Of a stretch of 42,848 nucleotides of DNA, positions 25,425 to 34,784 are shown in pieces. Position numbers and translations under genes: made by a program. The DNA comes from an uncultured Lachnospiraceae bacterium (GTDB lineage: Bacteria; Bacillota; Clostridia; Lachnospirales; Lachnospiraceae): assembly GCA_947625875.1 (NCBI GenBank), contig CANQQG010000017.1, positions 1-42,848 on the forward strand, given 5' to 3'. How positions within the stretch are numbered: the stretch's first letter is position 1; each line of letters opens with the position of its first letter. The notes under the pieces are model-generated. The model searched no databases. It was not told the DNA's origin and worked only from the letters and a program-made list of their open reading frames with translations.

Positions 25425-26501
25425 TTATTTTGCCACAACAAATTTTGCAAGCACATTTTCTTTATGGCCTTCCCACCATTTGCGCAGGCCAAGCGACGCA
25501 TACATCACCGCAAGCCCTGTGACAATGGACAGGCCGAAATAAATCGGAAGCCGCTGCCTGTACGTGAGCTCCGGAAACATCACTGTGATCCGGTGGCTCC
25601 AAAACCCGTGGCTTAAAAACAGCGAAAAGCTGTACTCCCCAAGCCAGTTGAAAACGCCGCTTCCAAACACGCCTCCGAGCAGGTCAGCCTGCGCAAACGT
25701 GATCGTGATCGCCGCCGCAAGCATCAGGACAAGAAGCCAGTCATGCTTGTCGCCGCCATGGCCGTAGCTCCACGCGATCACAAACAGGTAAATGCCCCAC
25801 TCCGCCGCCGTAAAGAGCCCGCGCGCCAGATTCGTGTATTCTATGCCCCGCATATATGCGCTGATTTTATACACGATGCTCCCGAGCGCAATGCCAAGCA
25901 CAGCGCGGATCAGGCTCTTATACGCGAACCCGAACCATGCATGGGGAAGGCGCAGGTTTCTCCAGTAATGGTACGTAAGCCCCATGATCGACAGCACGAT
26001 CAACGGCGCAAGGATATAAAAATACGTATCTTTATATTTGCGCATGAGCGGATAGAGCAGAAACATCGCGAGCATCATCGCCGAAATATACCAGCAGACT
26101 GTATTCGCGCGGTAGGCAAGCAGGCCCGACTCCGTGACGAACAAAAGCTCCCAGACCGCATTCGCCGCATCCTTTAACATCTGCTTCGGAGCGAATCTGC
26201 CGATATGCTCTACGGCAAACGCGATCACCCATGCAACATAGATATTCGGCAGCAGGCCGCATATTTTTTTCTTCATAAAATGCAGCGTGTCCAGCCCGAG
26301 CGAAAGCGTCTCATCCGTATTCCTCGCCGCCGAATTTGCCATCAGCAGGCCCGATACGAGAAAGAAAAACTCCACGCCGATGCTGCCGCCGACAAACAGC
26401 GGCGTTTCATCCCCCGCCATATTTTTCCCGTGGAAAAATATGATGACAATGGAAAATACGAATTTCCAGAAATCCATCTCGCCATTTCTTTTTTTCTTCA
26501 T
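25425..26501 (-). CDS. Membrane acyltransferase (acyltransferase 3 family)
   Basis: The 358-residue protein has about ten predicted membrane segments and belongs to the acyltransferase 3 (OafA/WecH-type) family, which O-acetylates or succinylates surface glycans. The N-terminal region has MDFWKFVFSIVIIFFHG, with the conserved His of the first helix, then GGSIGVEFFFLVSGLLMA, the typical second motif. Later helices include YSFSLFLSHGFW. ATG follows AGAGGAATTGGG. It starts 25 bases after the second MBL protein gene, so the two are cotranscribed. I infer that it modifies the polymer made by the neighbouring operon; the acyl donor is unknown. Confidence 0.87.
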   Translation of the reverse strand: MKKKRNGEMDFWKFVFSIVIIFFHGKNMAGDETPLFVGGSIGVEFFFLVSGLLMANSAARNTDETLSLGLDTLHFMKKKICGLLPNIYVAWVIAFAVEHIGRFAPKQMLKDAANAVWELLFVTESGLLAYRANTVCWYISAMMLAMFLLYPLMRKYKDTYFYILAPLIVLSIMGLTYHYWRNLRLPHAWFGFAYKSLIRAVLGIALGSIVYKISAYMRGIEYTNLARGLFTAAEWGIYLFVIAWSYGHGGDKHDWLLVLMLAAAITITFAQADLLGGVFGSGVFNWLGEYSFSLFLSHGFWSHRITVMFPELTYRQRLPIYFGLSIVTGLAVMYASLGLRKWWEGHKENVLAKFVVAK

Positions 26502-26526
26502 CCCAATTCCTCTTAAACGCAGCCGG

Positions 26527-28170
26527 TCAGGCCTTTACTTTTGTCAGCGCGCCGCTGACGCCGATCTCGTACTTCACGCCTTTGACCGTAACCGTCTTCT
26601 TTTTACTGCTGCTTGCGCTGCGCGCCATTTTACCGGTTTTATCAAAGTAATAGCTCACTTTTCCGATCTTTACGATCTTATTCGCTACCATGCGCCCTTT
26701 TGCGTCAAAGTAGTATTTATCTTTTCCGATCGTCGACCAGTTATTAATCGTGACCGCGCCGCTCTTTCCGATCGCATATTTATATTTGCCGATCTTTTTT
26801 AAGATCGTTTTGGTTTTTCCATCTACTTTATAACCATTTTTATCAAAATAATACGTTTCTTTGCCGATTTTTACAAACCCGTACGCCATATAAGCATATT
26901 CTTTATCGGAGCTGAACGTATAATACCGTTTATTTTTGCCGTCGTCCGTAGACTTCCAGCCCTGGTATTTGCCATGCTCGTCAAAATTGCCGTACTCCAT
27001 GCAGCCGCCTTCGCCGAAATAATAATATTTCCCGTTCAGCTTCTGCACACCGGTCAACGGCTGCCCGTTTTTATCAAAATAATAACGGTCAAAGGTGCGG
27101 AACTCCCCGTCCCCGCCGGTCAGGCGCTGCCATCCGGTCAGCATATTTTCCGGACTGACGGAATCGCGGTACAGCCTGATCTGGTTATTTTTCACTTCAT
27201 AAACGAGCGTATGCTTCTCATTTGCCACAAGATAGCACATACCATGCGCAATACTGTTCTTACGGGATACGTTTGTAAGCCACTTTCCCGTCTCCGGGCT
27301 TTTCCCGTCCAGCTTCGTATTCTGCGCAAAGGTATAAGAAGGGTCCACCGCGTCTAAAAATTCTTCCGTATTGCCCGAACCGGTCCCATGATGGGATAAT
27401 TTTAAAATATCCGCTTTCAATCCTGTCCCGTATGCTTTGATCAGCTCATTTACCTCGTCTTCCAGCGCATCGCCGATCGTCAGATATTTTACTTTTCCGC
27501 ACGAAACCCGCGCAACGAGCGAGCAGTTGTTTTCATAATAGGTATACTGCACTTTTTCTTCGTCCGCGCCGCCATCATCGGAGGCAGGCATATTTACATA
27601 ATCCTCCGGATGGATCTGGTTCGTATTTAACGGCCCGATGATATCGACCTTTGCGCTGCCCACCTGAAAACTGCTTCCCTTTTTTAAATATTCGATCGGC
27701 TTCCCGTCCATGAATTTTTCAAACGCTTCATACTTGGAAGGGTAATCTTTGGATTCCGGCGCAAGTGACGGGTCCGGCAGATACATTTTTTCAATCTCAA
27801 TGCCCGCATCCTGTATCTCCTCCATGCCCTTCGCAACGCCCGGGCCGTCCGGGCTGCCGGTGTGGTCCATATGCATATGGCTGAAATATACGCTGATACT
27901 GCTTACGTTCAGCTTTTTCAGCTGCCTGACGATCGCCTCCACATTCGGGTACGAGCCCGCATCCATGAGCAGATATTCGCCGCCCGACTCAATCAGGACG
28001 GACTCCCCTTTCACGTTCGCCTCCAGATACATCGCATAAATGTTCATTCCGCTTTCCGCCGCCTGCGTCTCTGTCTTTTGCGCCAGCGCCGGGAGCATGG
28101 CAGCCGCCATACAGATGCAGACAGCAAACGCCTGTACCCGCCGCAGGGCTTTCCTGCATAGCTTTTTCAT
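26527..28170 (-). CDS. Secreted MBL-fold hydrolase with cell-wall-binding repeats (second copy)
   Basis: The protein has 547 residues from the ATG at 28170, nine bases after AGGAGG; an ATG at 28176 is only three bases from that site. A basic N-terminus and signal peptide (about 1-38) are followed by an MBL domain. It has SHMHMDH (97-103), YLTIGDAL and LSHHGTGSGN. About eight YYFDKNG-type cell-wall-binding repeats follow from about residue 345. It is a paralogue of the protein at 18455-20911: the segment from NIYAMYLE through LPDPSLAPES is nearly shared, but it has far fewer repeats. The Pce/CbpE-like architecture suggests hydrolysis of a phosphoester in a wall polymer (inference). It is first in a two-gene unit with the acyltransferase. 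Confidence 0.85.
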   Translation of the reverse strand: MKKLCRKALRRVQAFAVCICMAAAMLPALAQKTETQAAESGMNIYAMYLEANVKGESVLIESGGEYLLMDAGSYPNVEAIVRQLKKLNVSSISVYFSHMHMDHTGSPDGPGVAKGMEEIQDAGIEIEKMYLPDPSLAPESKDYPSKYEAFEKFMDGKPIEYLKKGSSFQVGSAKVDIIGPLNTNQIHPEDYVNMPASDDGGADEEKVQYTYYENNCSLVARVSCGKVKYLTIGDALEDEVNELIKAYGTGLKADILKLSHHGTGSGNTEEFLDAVDPSYTFAQNTKLDGKSPETGKWLTNVSRKNSIAHGMCYLVANEKHTLVYEVKNNQIRLYRDSVSPENMLTGWQRLTGGDGEFRTFDRYYFDKNGQPLTGVQKLNGKYYYFGEGGCMEYGNFDEHGKYQGWKSTDDGKNKRYYTFSSDKEYAYMAYGFVKIGKETYYFDKNGYKVDGKTKTILKKIGKYKYAIGKSGAVTINNWSTIGKDKYYFDAKGRMVANKIVKIGKVSYYFDKTGKMARSASSSKKKTVTVKGVKYEIGVSGALTKVKA

Positions 28171-28245
28171 TTTCATCTTCCTCCTCGTCTTTTCTTTCTG
28201 TATTCCTGTCTCTCCCATAACCCTGACGGGACAGACAACACATTC

Positions 28246-28273
28246 ATTATAACACGATTCAGAAGGTTTTCAA
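28246..28273 (-). promoter_or_regulatory. Promoter of the second MBL/acyltransferase unit
   Basis: On the minus strand, -35 TTGAAA (28268-28273), a 16-base spacer and a perfect TATAAT (28246-28251) lie 76 bases upstream of the chosen ATG and right after the htrA terminator. Confidence 0.78.
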
Positions 28274-28298
28274 GCTTTCCTTTTTTCACACGCCAAAA

Positions 28299-28318
28299 AC
28301 AGCGCCTTTCGGCGCTGT
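28299..28318 (-). terminator. Terminator after htrA
   Basis: An 8 bp GC-rich stem (28299-28306 with 28311-28318) and a 4-base loop (GAAA on the minus strand) are followed by a T-run on the minus strand. The plus-strand side also ends in TCTTTTT, so it could work in both directions. It lies just after the htrA stop. Confidence 0.85.
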
Positions 28319-28322
28319 CTTT

Positions 28323-29939
28323 TTATGAATTCTTTTTCCCAAGCGTCACCGTAACGGTCTGTTCTTCATACCCGTTTTCACCGGAACGCATAATCACAAG
28401 ATCTACATCTGTCCCCGCTTCATAATACTGCAGCATATTCGTCAGCGATGCCATTGATTTTACTTCTTTCCCGTCAAACTTTACGATTACGTCGCCCTGG
28501 CGCAGCCCCGCTTTGTCCGCCGGTGTGCCATTGCTGACTTTTGCAATGCTGACGCCTTCCGGAATGCCAAAGGAATCGGATACGTCCGATGTGACGTCCA
28601 CGCCCACAATGCCAAGATATGCGGCTTTATCTTCGGATACGACTTCGCGCACGATCAGATCCTCAACGATCGTCTTCGCCGTATTGATCGGAATCGCAAA
28701 TCCCATGCCCTCGACGTCGGTATCGGAGTATTTGGAAGAATTAATGCCGATCACTTCGCCGTCGCTGTTTAACAGTGCGCCGCCGCTGTTGCCCGGGTTG
28801 ATCGCCGCATCCGTCTGGATCAGGTCGCTGGTGAGTGTTTCGCCTGTCGTCTCATCCTGAATCGACACTTCACGCTCTACGGCGCTGATCACGCCTGTCG
28901 TAACAGACTGCCCGTAGCCCAATGCGTTTCCGATCGCGATCGCCTGCGAGCCTACCTGCAGGTCATCCGAATCCCCCAGCGAAGCTACTTTGATCGTCTC
29001 TAATGTCTCCGCTTCAATATCTGATTTCTTTACTTTTACAACCGCAAGGTCGCTGCTCCTGTCCGTACCCTTGACCTCCGCTGCCGCCGTCGTTTCGTCG
29101 CAGAACTGAATCGTCAGCGTCGTCGCGGATTCCACAACATGGTTATTGGTCGCAATGTATAAATAGTCCTCATCCTCGCTGACGATAATGCCGCTCCCCG
29201 CGCTCTGGCTCTCGTAATTCTGCACCTGGCCGAACCAGTTCTGGATCTGCCGCTCGCTCATATTCGTGATTGCCACAATGGAAGGCATACATTCTTCCAC
29301 GACGGCGGAAACATCCGTTGCCGCCGCGGAAGCCGCAGAAGCCGTCTTTTTGGAAGTGTCCGTTGTGCTTAACACCGTATCTTCCTTCGGAGTGGGTTCC
29401 TGCACGTCCTCCACAGCCGTTTTCTTATCATCTGTGCCGAGCGCCTTTCCCATCAGATAGGTGGAACCTTCAAACGCCGTCCCGCCGACCAGACCGAATA
29501 CAAGCGCGATCGAAGCGCATTTTGCGATTTTTATACCGAATTTCCCGTTCGGGCGCACGCGCTTTTCTTTCTTTTTGCCCGCCTGCTGCTCATGATTGCC
29601 GTAAATGCTGCCATAGGAGGCATTGTATGCGTTCTGCCCGTATCCGCTGTTCTGATAAGAAGCGTTTTGTCCGGTTGTATTCTGGTATGCGGTATTCTGA
29701 TATGCGGTATTTCCGGAAGCGGTATTTTCATTTGCCCGCCATACGTTATTCGGGTTTTTCTGTTCCTGATTTACGTAGCTGTAACCGTAGACGCCGCTTT
29801 CCTGCGCCCCGCTGCCGCCGTCTGCCGTATGGCCGTTTTCCATATTGCCGCCATATTCCGCGTTCGCGTTATCCGCCGCGCCGCCCATGCTGCCTGCCGC
29901 CTGATTGCTTTCCTTGTTTTCATTGTAATTGTTTTCCAT
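28323..29939 (-). CDS. htrA: HtrA/DegP-type membrane serine protease (S1C) with PDZ domain
   Basis: The protein has 538 residues from the ATG at 29939, about ten bases after AAGGAG. Residues 1-115 are a cytoplasmic, Asn/Gln/Tyr/Gly-rich low-complexity region, followed by a basic stretch and one membrane helix (about 139-157). The protease domain has the catalytic triad His267 (IATNNHVVES), Asp297 (DRSSDLAVVKV) and Ser385 (NPGNSGGAL). One PDZ domain follows (about 440-535). The family degrades misfolded proteins at the cell surface. No convincing promoter was seen in 29940-30098. It forms a single-gene unit closed by a terminator. The very long N-terminal tail is unusual. Confidence 0.94.
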   Translation of the reverse strand: MENNYNENKESNQAAGSMGGAADNANAEYGGNMENGHTADGGSGAQESGVYGYSYVNQEQKNPNNVWRANENTASGNTAYQNTAYQNTTGQNASYQNSGYGQNAYNASYGSIYGNHEQQAGKKKEKRVRPNGKFGIKIAKCASIALVFGLVGGTAFEGSTYLMGKALGTDDKKTAVEDVQEPTPKEDTVLSTTDTSKKTASAASAAATDVSAVVEECMPSIVAITNMSERQIQNWFGQVQNYESQSAGSGIIVSEDEDYLYIATNNHVVESATTLTIQFCDETTAAAEVKGTDRSSDLAVVKVKKSDIEAETLETIKVASLGDSDDLQVGSQAIAIGNALGYGQSVTTGVISAVEREVSIQDETTGETLTSDLIQTDAAINPGNSGGALLNSDGEVIGINSSKYSDTDVEGMGFAIPINTAKTIVEDLIVREVVSEDKAAYLGIVGVDVTSDVSDSFGIPEGVSIAKVSNGTPADKAGLRQGDVIVKFDGKEVKSMASLTNMLQYYEAGTDVDLVIMRSGENGYEEQTVTVTLGKKNS

Positions 29940-30098
29940 AATTCCCATTCTCCTTCTATTTTGTTTTATCATTATTTTTTATTTCTCTGTTTTGTCTGCC
30001 TTAGCTGTTTACAAGAAAGAGTTTACGGTTAAATTGTGTCGCTTTTGTGTTCAAAATAACAAGAAAACGTGAAAAAATGTGTCTTTTCTATGTCCGGA

Positions 30099-33000
30099 TC
30101 AGTTATACGCCCGCACACGCGCTGTCGTATTTCCGGACGCCCGTATCATCGAGCGGTATTTGGTCAGGCGGCTGCGCGGCACATAGATAATGGCGTTCCT
30201 TGCAATCTTCTGGAACGCCCGGCTTCCAATCGCCGTCACTTTTGTCGATTTGATCGCTATGGTCTTTAAATTCTTACACCCGTAAAATGCCGCGCTGCCG
30301 ATCCTTTTGACATTCCTGCCGATTGTCACCGCCTTTAATTTTGTATTTCCCTTAAAGCACTTTGCGCTGACCGAAATAACGTCATATGTCCTGCCTCCCG
30401 ACGAAACGGTCGTCGGGACAACGAGCTTTGTCCGCTTTTTTCCGGAAGCGGTATTTTTCGAGCAAATGGCGTTCCCGTTGCTGCTCAGCGCAAAAAACAT
30501 ATGCCCGATCGTTTCCACGGTCTTTGACTCTGCGCCGCCGGACGACGGATTTCCCGACGGGACGCCGCCCGGCGCATAATCCGTTCCGGAATCGCCCGTC
30601 ATCGCATACATCCACACGGCGTTTACTGTGATATCTGACGTTACATTCGTAAAACTGCGGTCCCAGCTGAGCCGGTAGCCATCTTTGGCGATCACCGGGG
30701 CTGTCGCCGCCCCGCCGTAGCTGACGCGCTCTGTCTTACAGACTTTTCCGTCACTCATAAAGGTAACGGTAAACATGGTATTTGCCGTGAATGTCGCCGC
30801 GATCGTATGCGTCTGCGTGACGCTCTCAAACGTATACGTGAAATTCCCCGTCCCGTTCCCCAGCTCCTGAAGCTGCGGCATAACGCTTACGCCGTCCACC
30901 TTTACATCCGCGATCTGGTAGCCGCTGTAAGGACGCACCGTATAAACGGCCGAAACGCCGCGCTGATAGGAATCGCTTCCGGAAGGGCTGATCGAGCCGC
31001 CCGCGCCGCTGACCGCCGTGATCGTATACGACCTGCCAACCGTTATGGACACAGTCTCTGATTTCGTGCTGTCGAGTTTGGAAGCCGCGCGCACGTAAAT
31101 AATATCCGCCGTCTCATCCGCCGCCACATACAGCGTGCCGTCCTCTGAAATATAAGTGCCTGTCGTCTGATTTCCCCAGATATTCCATGTCACAAGCGGC
31201 GCCGGATTGAACGTCCCGTACACTGTCGCGCGGAACGTCTGGCTGCCGCCGTTTGACACCCTCACATTTGCGGGCGCAATGCCGATCTGCGTCACCCTGC
31301 TCTGCGCCGCCGTCGGGAAAATGACGCATGTCGCTTTCCTGGATTGATCTGCGGCAGCGACCGCCGTAACCGTCAGCTCCCTCGCCGATTCCCTGCACCC
31401 AACAATCAGTTCCCCCTGCCCATTAATGGCGGTGTCCGCATCGAGCGCGCCGCTCACGCTCCATATCACCGCCTGCGATGGATGATTCCTGCCGCTGACG
31501 GATGCCGTAAGCCGCACGACACTTCCCCGCGGCGCCTGGTCCGAATCCGCTTTAACAGCGATCGTGTCTACCGTCACGGCGCCGTTCACTTTTTCCTGCT
31601 TCGACTCCGAAATATTTCCCGCCCGGTCTTTTACCCAGATGTAATAGGTCGTGTCTTTCTGGCTGTTAAACGAAAACCGCTCCGCTTTCAGCGCGGTCCA
31701 TGCCGCGCCCGCTGACGGCGTCTCACCGTCCTCGCTGACATAATATCCCGCAAGCCCGGACAGGGTATCGCTCTCAACGGTCACATATACCATAACGCCC
31801 TGCCCGGTCCACGGTTCGGCTGTGACGGCAGAAATAACCGGTTTCTGAATATCAAAACCAATCTGAAAGCGCGCCGCCGCAGAAACTCCGCCGTCAGGCA
31901 GCGGGCTTTTCGCACGGACATATACGGTCGGCTGATGCCCCTGCCAGGCCGACGCGCTGCAGGTAAATGCGCTGCCGGTAACAGGCTGCCAGTCTTCCTC
32001 CTGCAAATCTCCGGAACTGATGGCGTACTCATATACCGCGCGGTACGCGCCGCCGGATATGTCAAATGTAACATCCTCATTCGTCCAGTCGCCGTCCGCA
32101 AGAATGCGGCCGCTCTTTGTCTTTGCCGTAACGGACGGTTTTGACGGTGTTTTTTCAAATATCGTAAACGCTTTCATGCACACATGGCCATCTTTCGCAA
32201 CCGGTTTTACATCGGCCACCGCGCCGCCCGTGGAGACTTCGGCCGTAATCTGAAACGCCGCGTCAACCGGTATCGGGTTATCTATCTTAAAAACATGATA
32301 GCCGTCCGCCGGAAATGCCCCGCTGTCCGCCGTCTGCAGCTCTGCCGACCCCTCGTCGCCGGCCGTCACCGAAAACCGGTAGCTGCATCCCGTCCGCACA
32401 TAAGTGGCAACCGCCGTCAGATACTGTCTGTCTGCCGGCGCCGGCTTTGGATGATAATCGACCAAAAATGACGGTCCGCCGTCTCCCTGCGTATATTCCT
32501 TCAGCGCATCCCCGCTCTCGTATATCTCATCATACAGCTCTTTTCTGGACGCAACGCCACAGACAGCAAATGCATGGGTAAAATAATTTTCATAGGACAT
32601 CCAGAAATATCCCGTTCTATCCTCTGTCCCCGGTTTTTTTATACTTTTGGGATGTTCTCCCCAGCTGTTTTTTACCAAAAAGGCGCCGGGCGACTTCGGC
32701 TTTGCAGGTTCCTTAAAATTGCTGACCGCATAATTATCATCCCATCCAACGATCGCCACGCCATGGTTTTGGATGTCCTGCCCGTCCTTTGTCCGGATAG
32801 CCGCCGATGATGCTGTCTCTTTATAATATGCGCCTGTCTCCGGATTTACGTACCGACATGTTTCCCCATATTTAAAATCAACGCTGACGCCTGCCGCGCC
32901 GTATTCTTTTACCAGGGATTTGATCTTTTTTAAGTACGCTTCCTTATCCTGCGCCCCGTCTAACGGGCCGGGGCCAAGATCCGCCACGTCTGTGACGTAA

Positions 33001-33395
33001 TAATCCGAACTTTTATTGTCTTCATAAACCGGCCCGTATTTGTCTTTCCCGCTTGTCCAGTATGCCAGCGCCTGCAGATAATTGCCGCCCGCCGTATCCT
33101 GATCTTCCGGCATCGCCTCCTCAGAAAAATTTTCCGAAACGCCTTTTGTCTTTTTCAGATAAGATTCCAGTACGGCGTTTGCCATATACGCCCAGCACTT
33201 ATCAGAAACGCCCTGATTTTCCACCGGCGTCACATACTGTAACTGTGTTACGTCCGATTCATATTGATCTTCCGGCTCCGTACCCGCCGCTTTTACTTCC
33301 ACGCTCCCTGTCATGCCCGCGCTGCCGCCGACTGCCGGCGCCGGAAGCAGCGCCGCCGATAATAAAACCGCCAGAACTTTCTTATACCCTCTCAT
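30099..33395 (-). CDS. Large secreted papain-family (C1) protease with Ig-like and LRR domains
   Basis: The 1098-residue surface protein has a signal peptide (about 1-24), then a C1A peptidase domain. Its residues are oxyanion Gln61 and Cys67 in PVENQGVSDKCWAY, His211 in NHGVAIVGW and Asn243 in VKNSWGE. A lectin-like region follows (about 300-410), then Ig/Big-type domains (about 430-780), an InlB-type repeat (around YTITAVSGAGGSISPSG and ATFTANTMFTVTFMSDGK), and a BspA-type leucine-rich end (KAVTIGRNVKRIGSAAFYGC, LKTIAIKSTKVTAIGSRAF). The family digests or binds extracellular proteins. The usual CGSC before the active Cys is VSDKC here. No LPXTG or membrane anchor is visible at the C-terminus. 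ATG follows GGGAGGGG. Confidence 0.88.
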   Translation of the reverse strand: MRGYKKVLAVLLSAALLPAPAVGGSAGMTGSVEVKAAGTEPEDQYESDVTQLQYVTPVENQGVSDKCWAYMANAVLESYLKKTKGVSENFSEEAMPEDQDTAGGNYLQALAYWTSGKDKYGPVYEDNKSSDYYVTDVADLGPGPLDGAQDKEAYLKKIKSLVKEYGAAGVSVDFKYGETCRYVNPETGAYYKETASSAAIRTKDGQDIQNHGVAIVGWDDNYAVSNFKEPAKPKSPGAFLVKNSWGEHPKSIKKPGTEDRTGYFWMSYENYFTHAFAVCGVASRKELYDEIYESGDALKEYTQGDGGPSFLVDYHPKPAPADRQYLTAVATYVRTGCSYRFSVTAGDEGSAELQTADSGAFPADGYHVFKIDNPIPVDAAFQITAEVSTGGAVADVKPVAKDGHVCMKAFTIFEKTPSKPSVTAKTKSGRILADGDWTNEDVTFDISGGAYRAVYEYAISSGDLQEEDWQPVTGSAFTCSASAWQGHQPTVYVRAKSPLPDGGVSAAARFQIGFDIQKPVISAVTAEPWTGQGVMVYVTVESDTLSGLAGYYVSEDGETPSAGAAWTALKAERFSFNSQKDTTYYIWVKDRAGNISESKQEKVNGAVTVDTIAVKADSDQAPRGSVVRLTASVSGRNHPSQAVIWSVSGALDADTAINGQGELIVGCRESARELTVTAVAAADQSRKATCVIFPTAAQSRVTQIGIAPANVRVSNGGSQTFRATVYGTFNPAPLVTWNIWGNQTTGTYISEDGTLYVAADETADIIYVRAASKLDSTKSETVSITVGRSYTITAVSGAGGSISPSGSDSYQRGVSAVYTVRPYSGYQIADVKVDGVSVMPQLQELGNGTGNFTYTFESVTQTHTIAATFTANTMFTVTFMSDGKVCKTERVSYGGAATAPVIAKDGYRLSWDRSFTNVTSDITVNAVWMYAMTGDSGTDYAPGGVPSGNPSSGGAESKTVETIGHMFFALSSNGNAICSKNTASGKKRTKLVVPTTVSSGGRTYDVISVSAKCFKGNTKLKAVTIGRNVKRIGSAAFYGCKNLKTIAIKSTKVTAIGSRAFQKIARNAIIYVPRSRLTKYRSMIRASGNTTARVRAYN

Positions 33396-33448
33396 AATAA
33401 CCCCTCCCTGTCGCTTATTTTTAAAATTCCCTGCAAAAAATTCGATAT

Positions 33449-33477
33449 TTTATAATTTATCGGACAAAATCGGGCAA
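33449..33477 (-). promoter_or_regulatory. Possible promoter of the C1 protease gene
   Basis: On the minus strand, TTGCCC (33472-33477), a 17-base spacer and TATAAA (33449-33454) lie 54 bases upstream of the protease ATG, in an AT-rich divergent intergenic region. Confidence 0.6.
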
Positions 33478-33509
33478 AACATAAGTATCGGCGGAGAAAA
33501 GGTTTTTTC

Positions 33510-33538
33510 TTGATTATTGAAATTGATAATGATATGAT
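33510..33538 (+). promoter_or_regulatory. Malic enzyme promoter
   Basis: On the plus strand, TTGATT (33510-33515), a 17-base spacer and TATGAT (33533-33538) precede the malic enzyme ATG by 42 bases. It is divergent from the protease promoter at 33449-33477. Confidence 0.72.
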
Positions 33539-33580
33539 AAAAAGCGGACAGGAAAATAATAAAAAAAGGAAGACCTTACC

Positions 33581-34735
33581 ATGGATATGAAAGAAAAAGC
33601 CATTCAGATGCACAAAGAATGGAACGGAAAACTGGAAACCGTATCAAAGACGCCGGTAAAGACGCGGGAAGACCTTGCCATCGCCTATACGCCGGGTGTG
33701 GCGGAACCATGCAGGCTGATCGCAAAAGACCGGTCGCTCGCCTATACATACACGATAAAATCCAATACGATCGCCGTTGTCTCCGACGGCAGCGCCGTAC
33801 TGGGTCTTGGAAATATCGGCCCATACGCCGCCATGCCCGTCATGGAGGGCAAATGCGTATTATTTAAGGAATTTGGCAATGTCAACGCCGTTCCGATCTG
33901 CCTGGACACCCAGGATACCGAAGAAATCATTCAGGCGGTAAAAAATATCGCGCCCGGGTTCGGCGGCATCAACCTCGAAGATATCTCCGCCCCGCGCTGT
34001 TTTGAAATCGAGCGCCGTTTAAATGAGATGCTCGATATCCCCGTATTCCACGACGACCAGCACGGGACCGCCATCGTCGTGCTCGCCGGGATCATCAACA
34101 GCCTGAAAGTAACCGGGAAGCAAAAAGAGCGCTGCCGCGTCGTCGTAAACGGCGCAGGCTCGGCAGGCATAGCGATCACAAAGCTGCTGCTCTCGTATGG
34201 ATTTGCGCATATCGTGATGTGCGACAGGCTCGGCGCCATCCATCCGGATTATCCGGATCTGAACGATATGCAGCGGGAAATGGCGGCTGTGACCAATCCG
34301 GAACGGGAAACAGGAACGCTCGCAGACGCCCTGAAAGGCGCGGATATCTTTATCGGCGTCTCCGCGCCGAATATCGTCACGCCGGAAATGGCGGCGTCGA
34401 TGAACCATGACGCCATTCTCTTTGCCATGGCAAACCCGGAGCCGGAGATCATGCCCGACCTGGCAAAGAAAGCGGGCGCAAGGATCATCGGAACCGGCCG
34501 CAGCGATTTTCCGAACCAGGTAAATAATGTCGTCGCTTTCCCCGGCATCTTCAAAGGCGCGCTGGAGGGCCATGCGCGCCAGATTACGGAAGACATGAAG
34601 CTTGCCGCCGCAGAAGCGATCGCAGGCCTGGTTCCCGAAGATCAGCTCTGCGATGAATGCATCCTGCCGGAAGCATTTGACCCGCGCGTAGCGGAAGCGG
34701 TCAGTGAAGCGGTAAAATCCCGCATTCCGCACTGA
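33581..34735 (+). CDS. NAD-type malic enzyme (oxaloacetate-decarboxylating malate dehydrogenase)
   Basis: The enzyme converts malate to pyruvate and CO2 with reduction of NAD(P). The 384-residue protein has the length of the short bacterial form without a phosphotransacetylase domain. Motifs include [42 protein letters not shown] and [12 protein letters not shown]. The Rossmann part has [12 protein letters not shown], followed by [10 protein letters not shown] and [11 protein letters not shown]. All are standard for the family. NAD or NADP preference cannot be set by eye. The ATG at 33581 follows AAGGAAG. It is followed by DUF4364 after 49 bases, and the pair ends at a strong hairpin. Confidence 0.95.
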   Translation: MDMKEKAIQMHKEWNGKLETVSKTPVKTREDLAIAYTPGVAEPCRLIAKDRSLAYTYTIKSNTIAVVSDGSAVLGLGNIGPYAAMPVMEGKCVLFKEFGNVNAVPICLDTQDTEEIIQAVKNIAPGFGGINLEDISAPRCFEIERRLNEMLDIPVFHDDQHGTAIVVLAGIINSLKVTGKQKERCRVVVNGAGSAGIAITKLLLSYGFAHIVMCDRLGAIHPDYPDLNDMQREMAAVTNPERETGTLADALKGADIFIGVSAPNIVTPEMAASMNHDAILFAMANPEPEIMPDLAKKAGARIIGTGRSDFPNQVNNVVAFPGIFKGALEGHARQITEDMKLAAAEAIAGLVPEDQLCDECILPEAFDPRVAEAVSEAVKSRIPH

Positions 34736-34784
34736 CGGCGCAGCGGCGGCCCAAACAGGAGCATCAGGAAGGAGGCCATCATTT

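Noticed and set aside
33516-33540. Fur-box-like sequence over the malic enzyme promoter
   Set aside because: Only one half matches TGATAAT; the other half lacks the required inverted symmetry.
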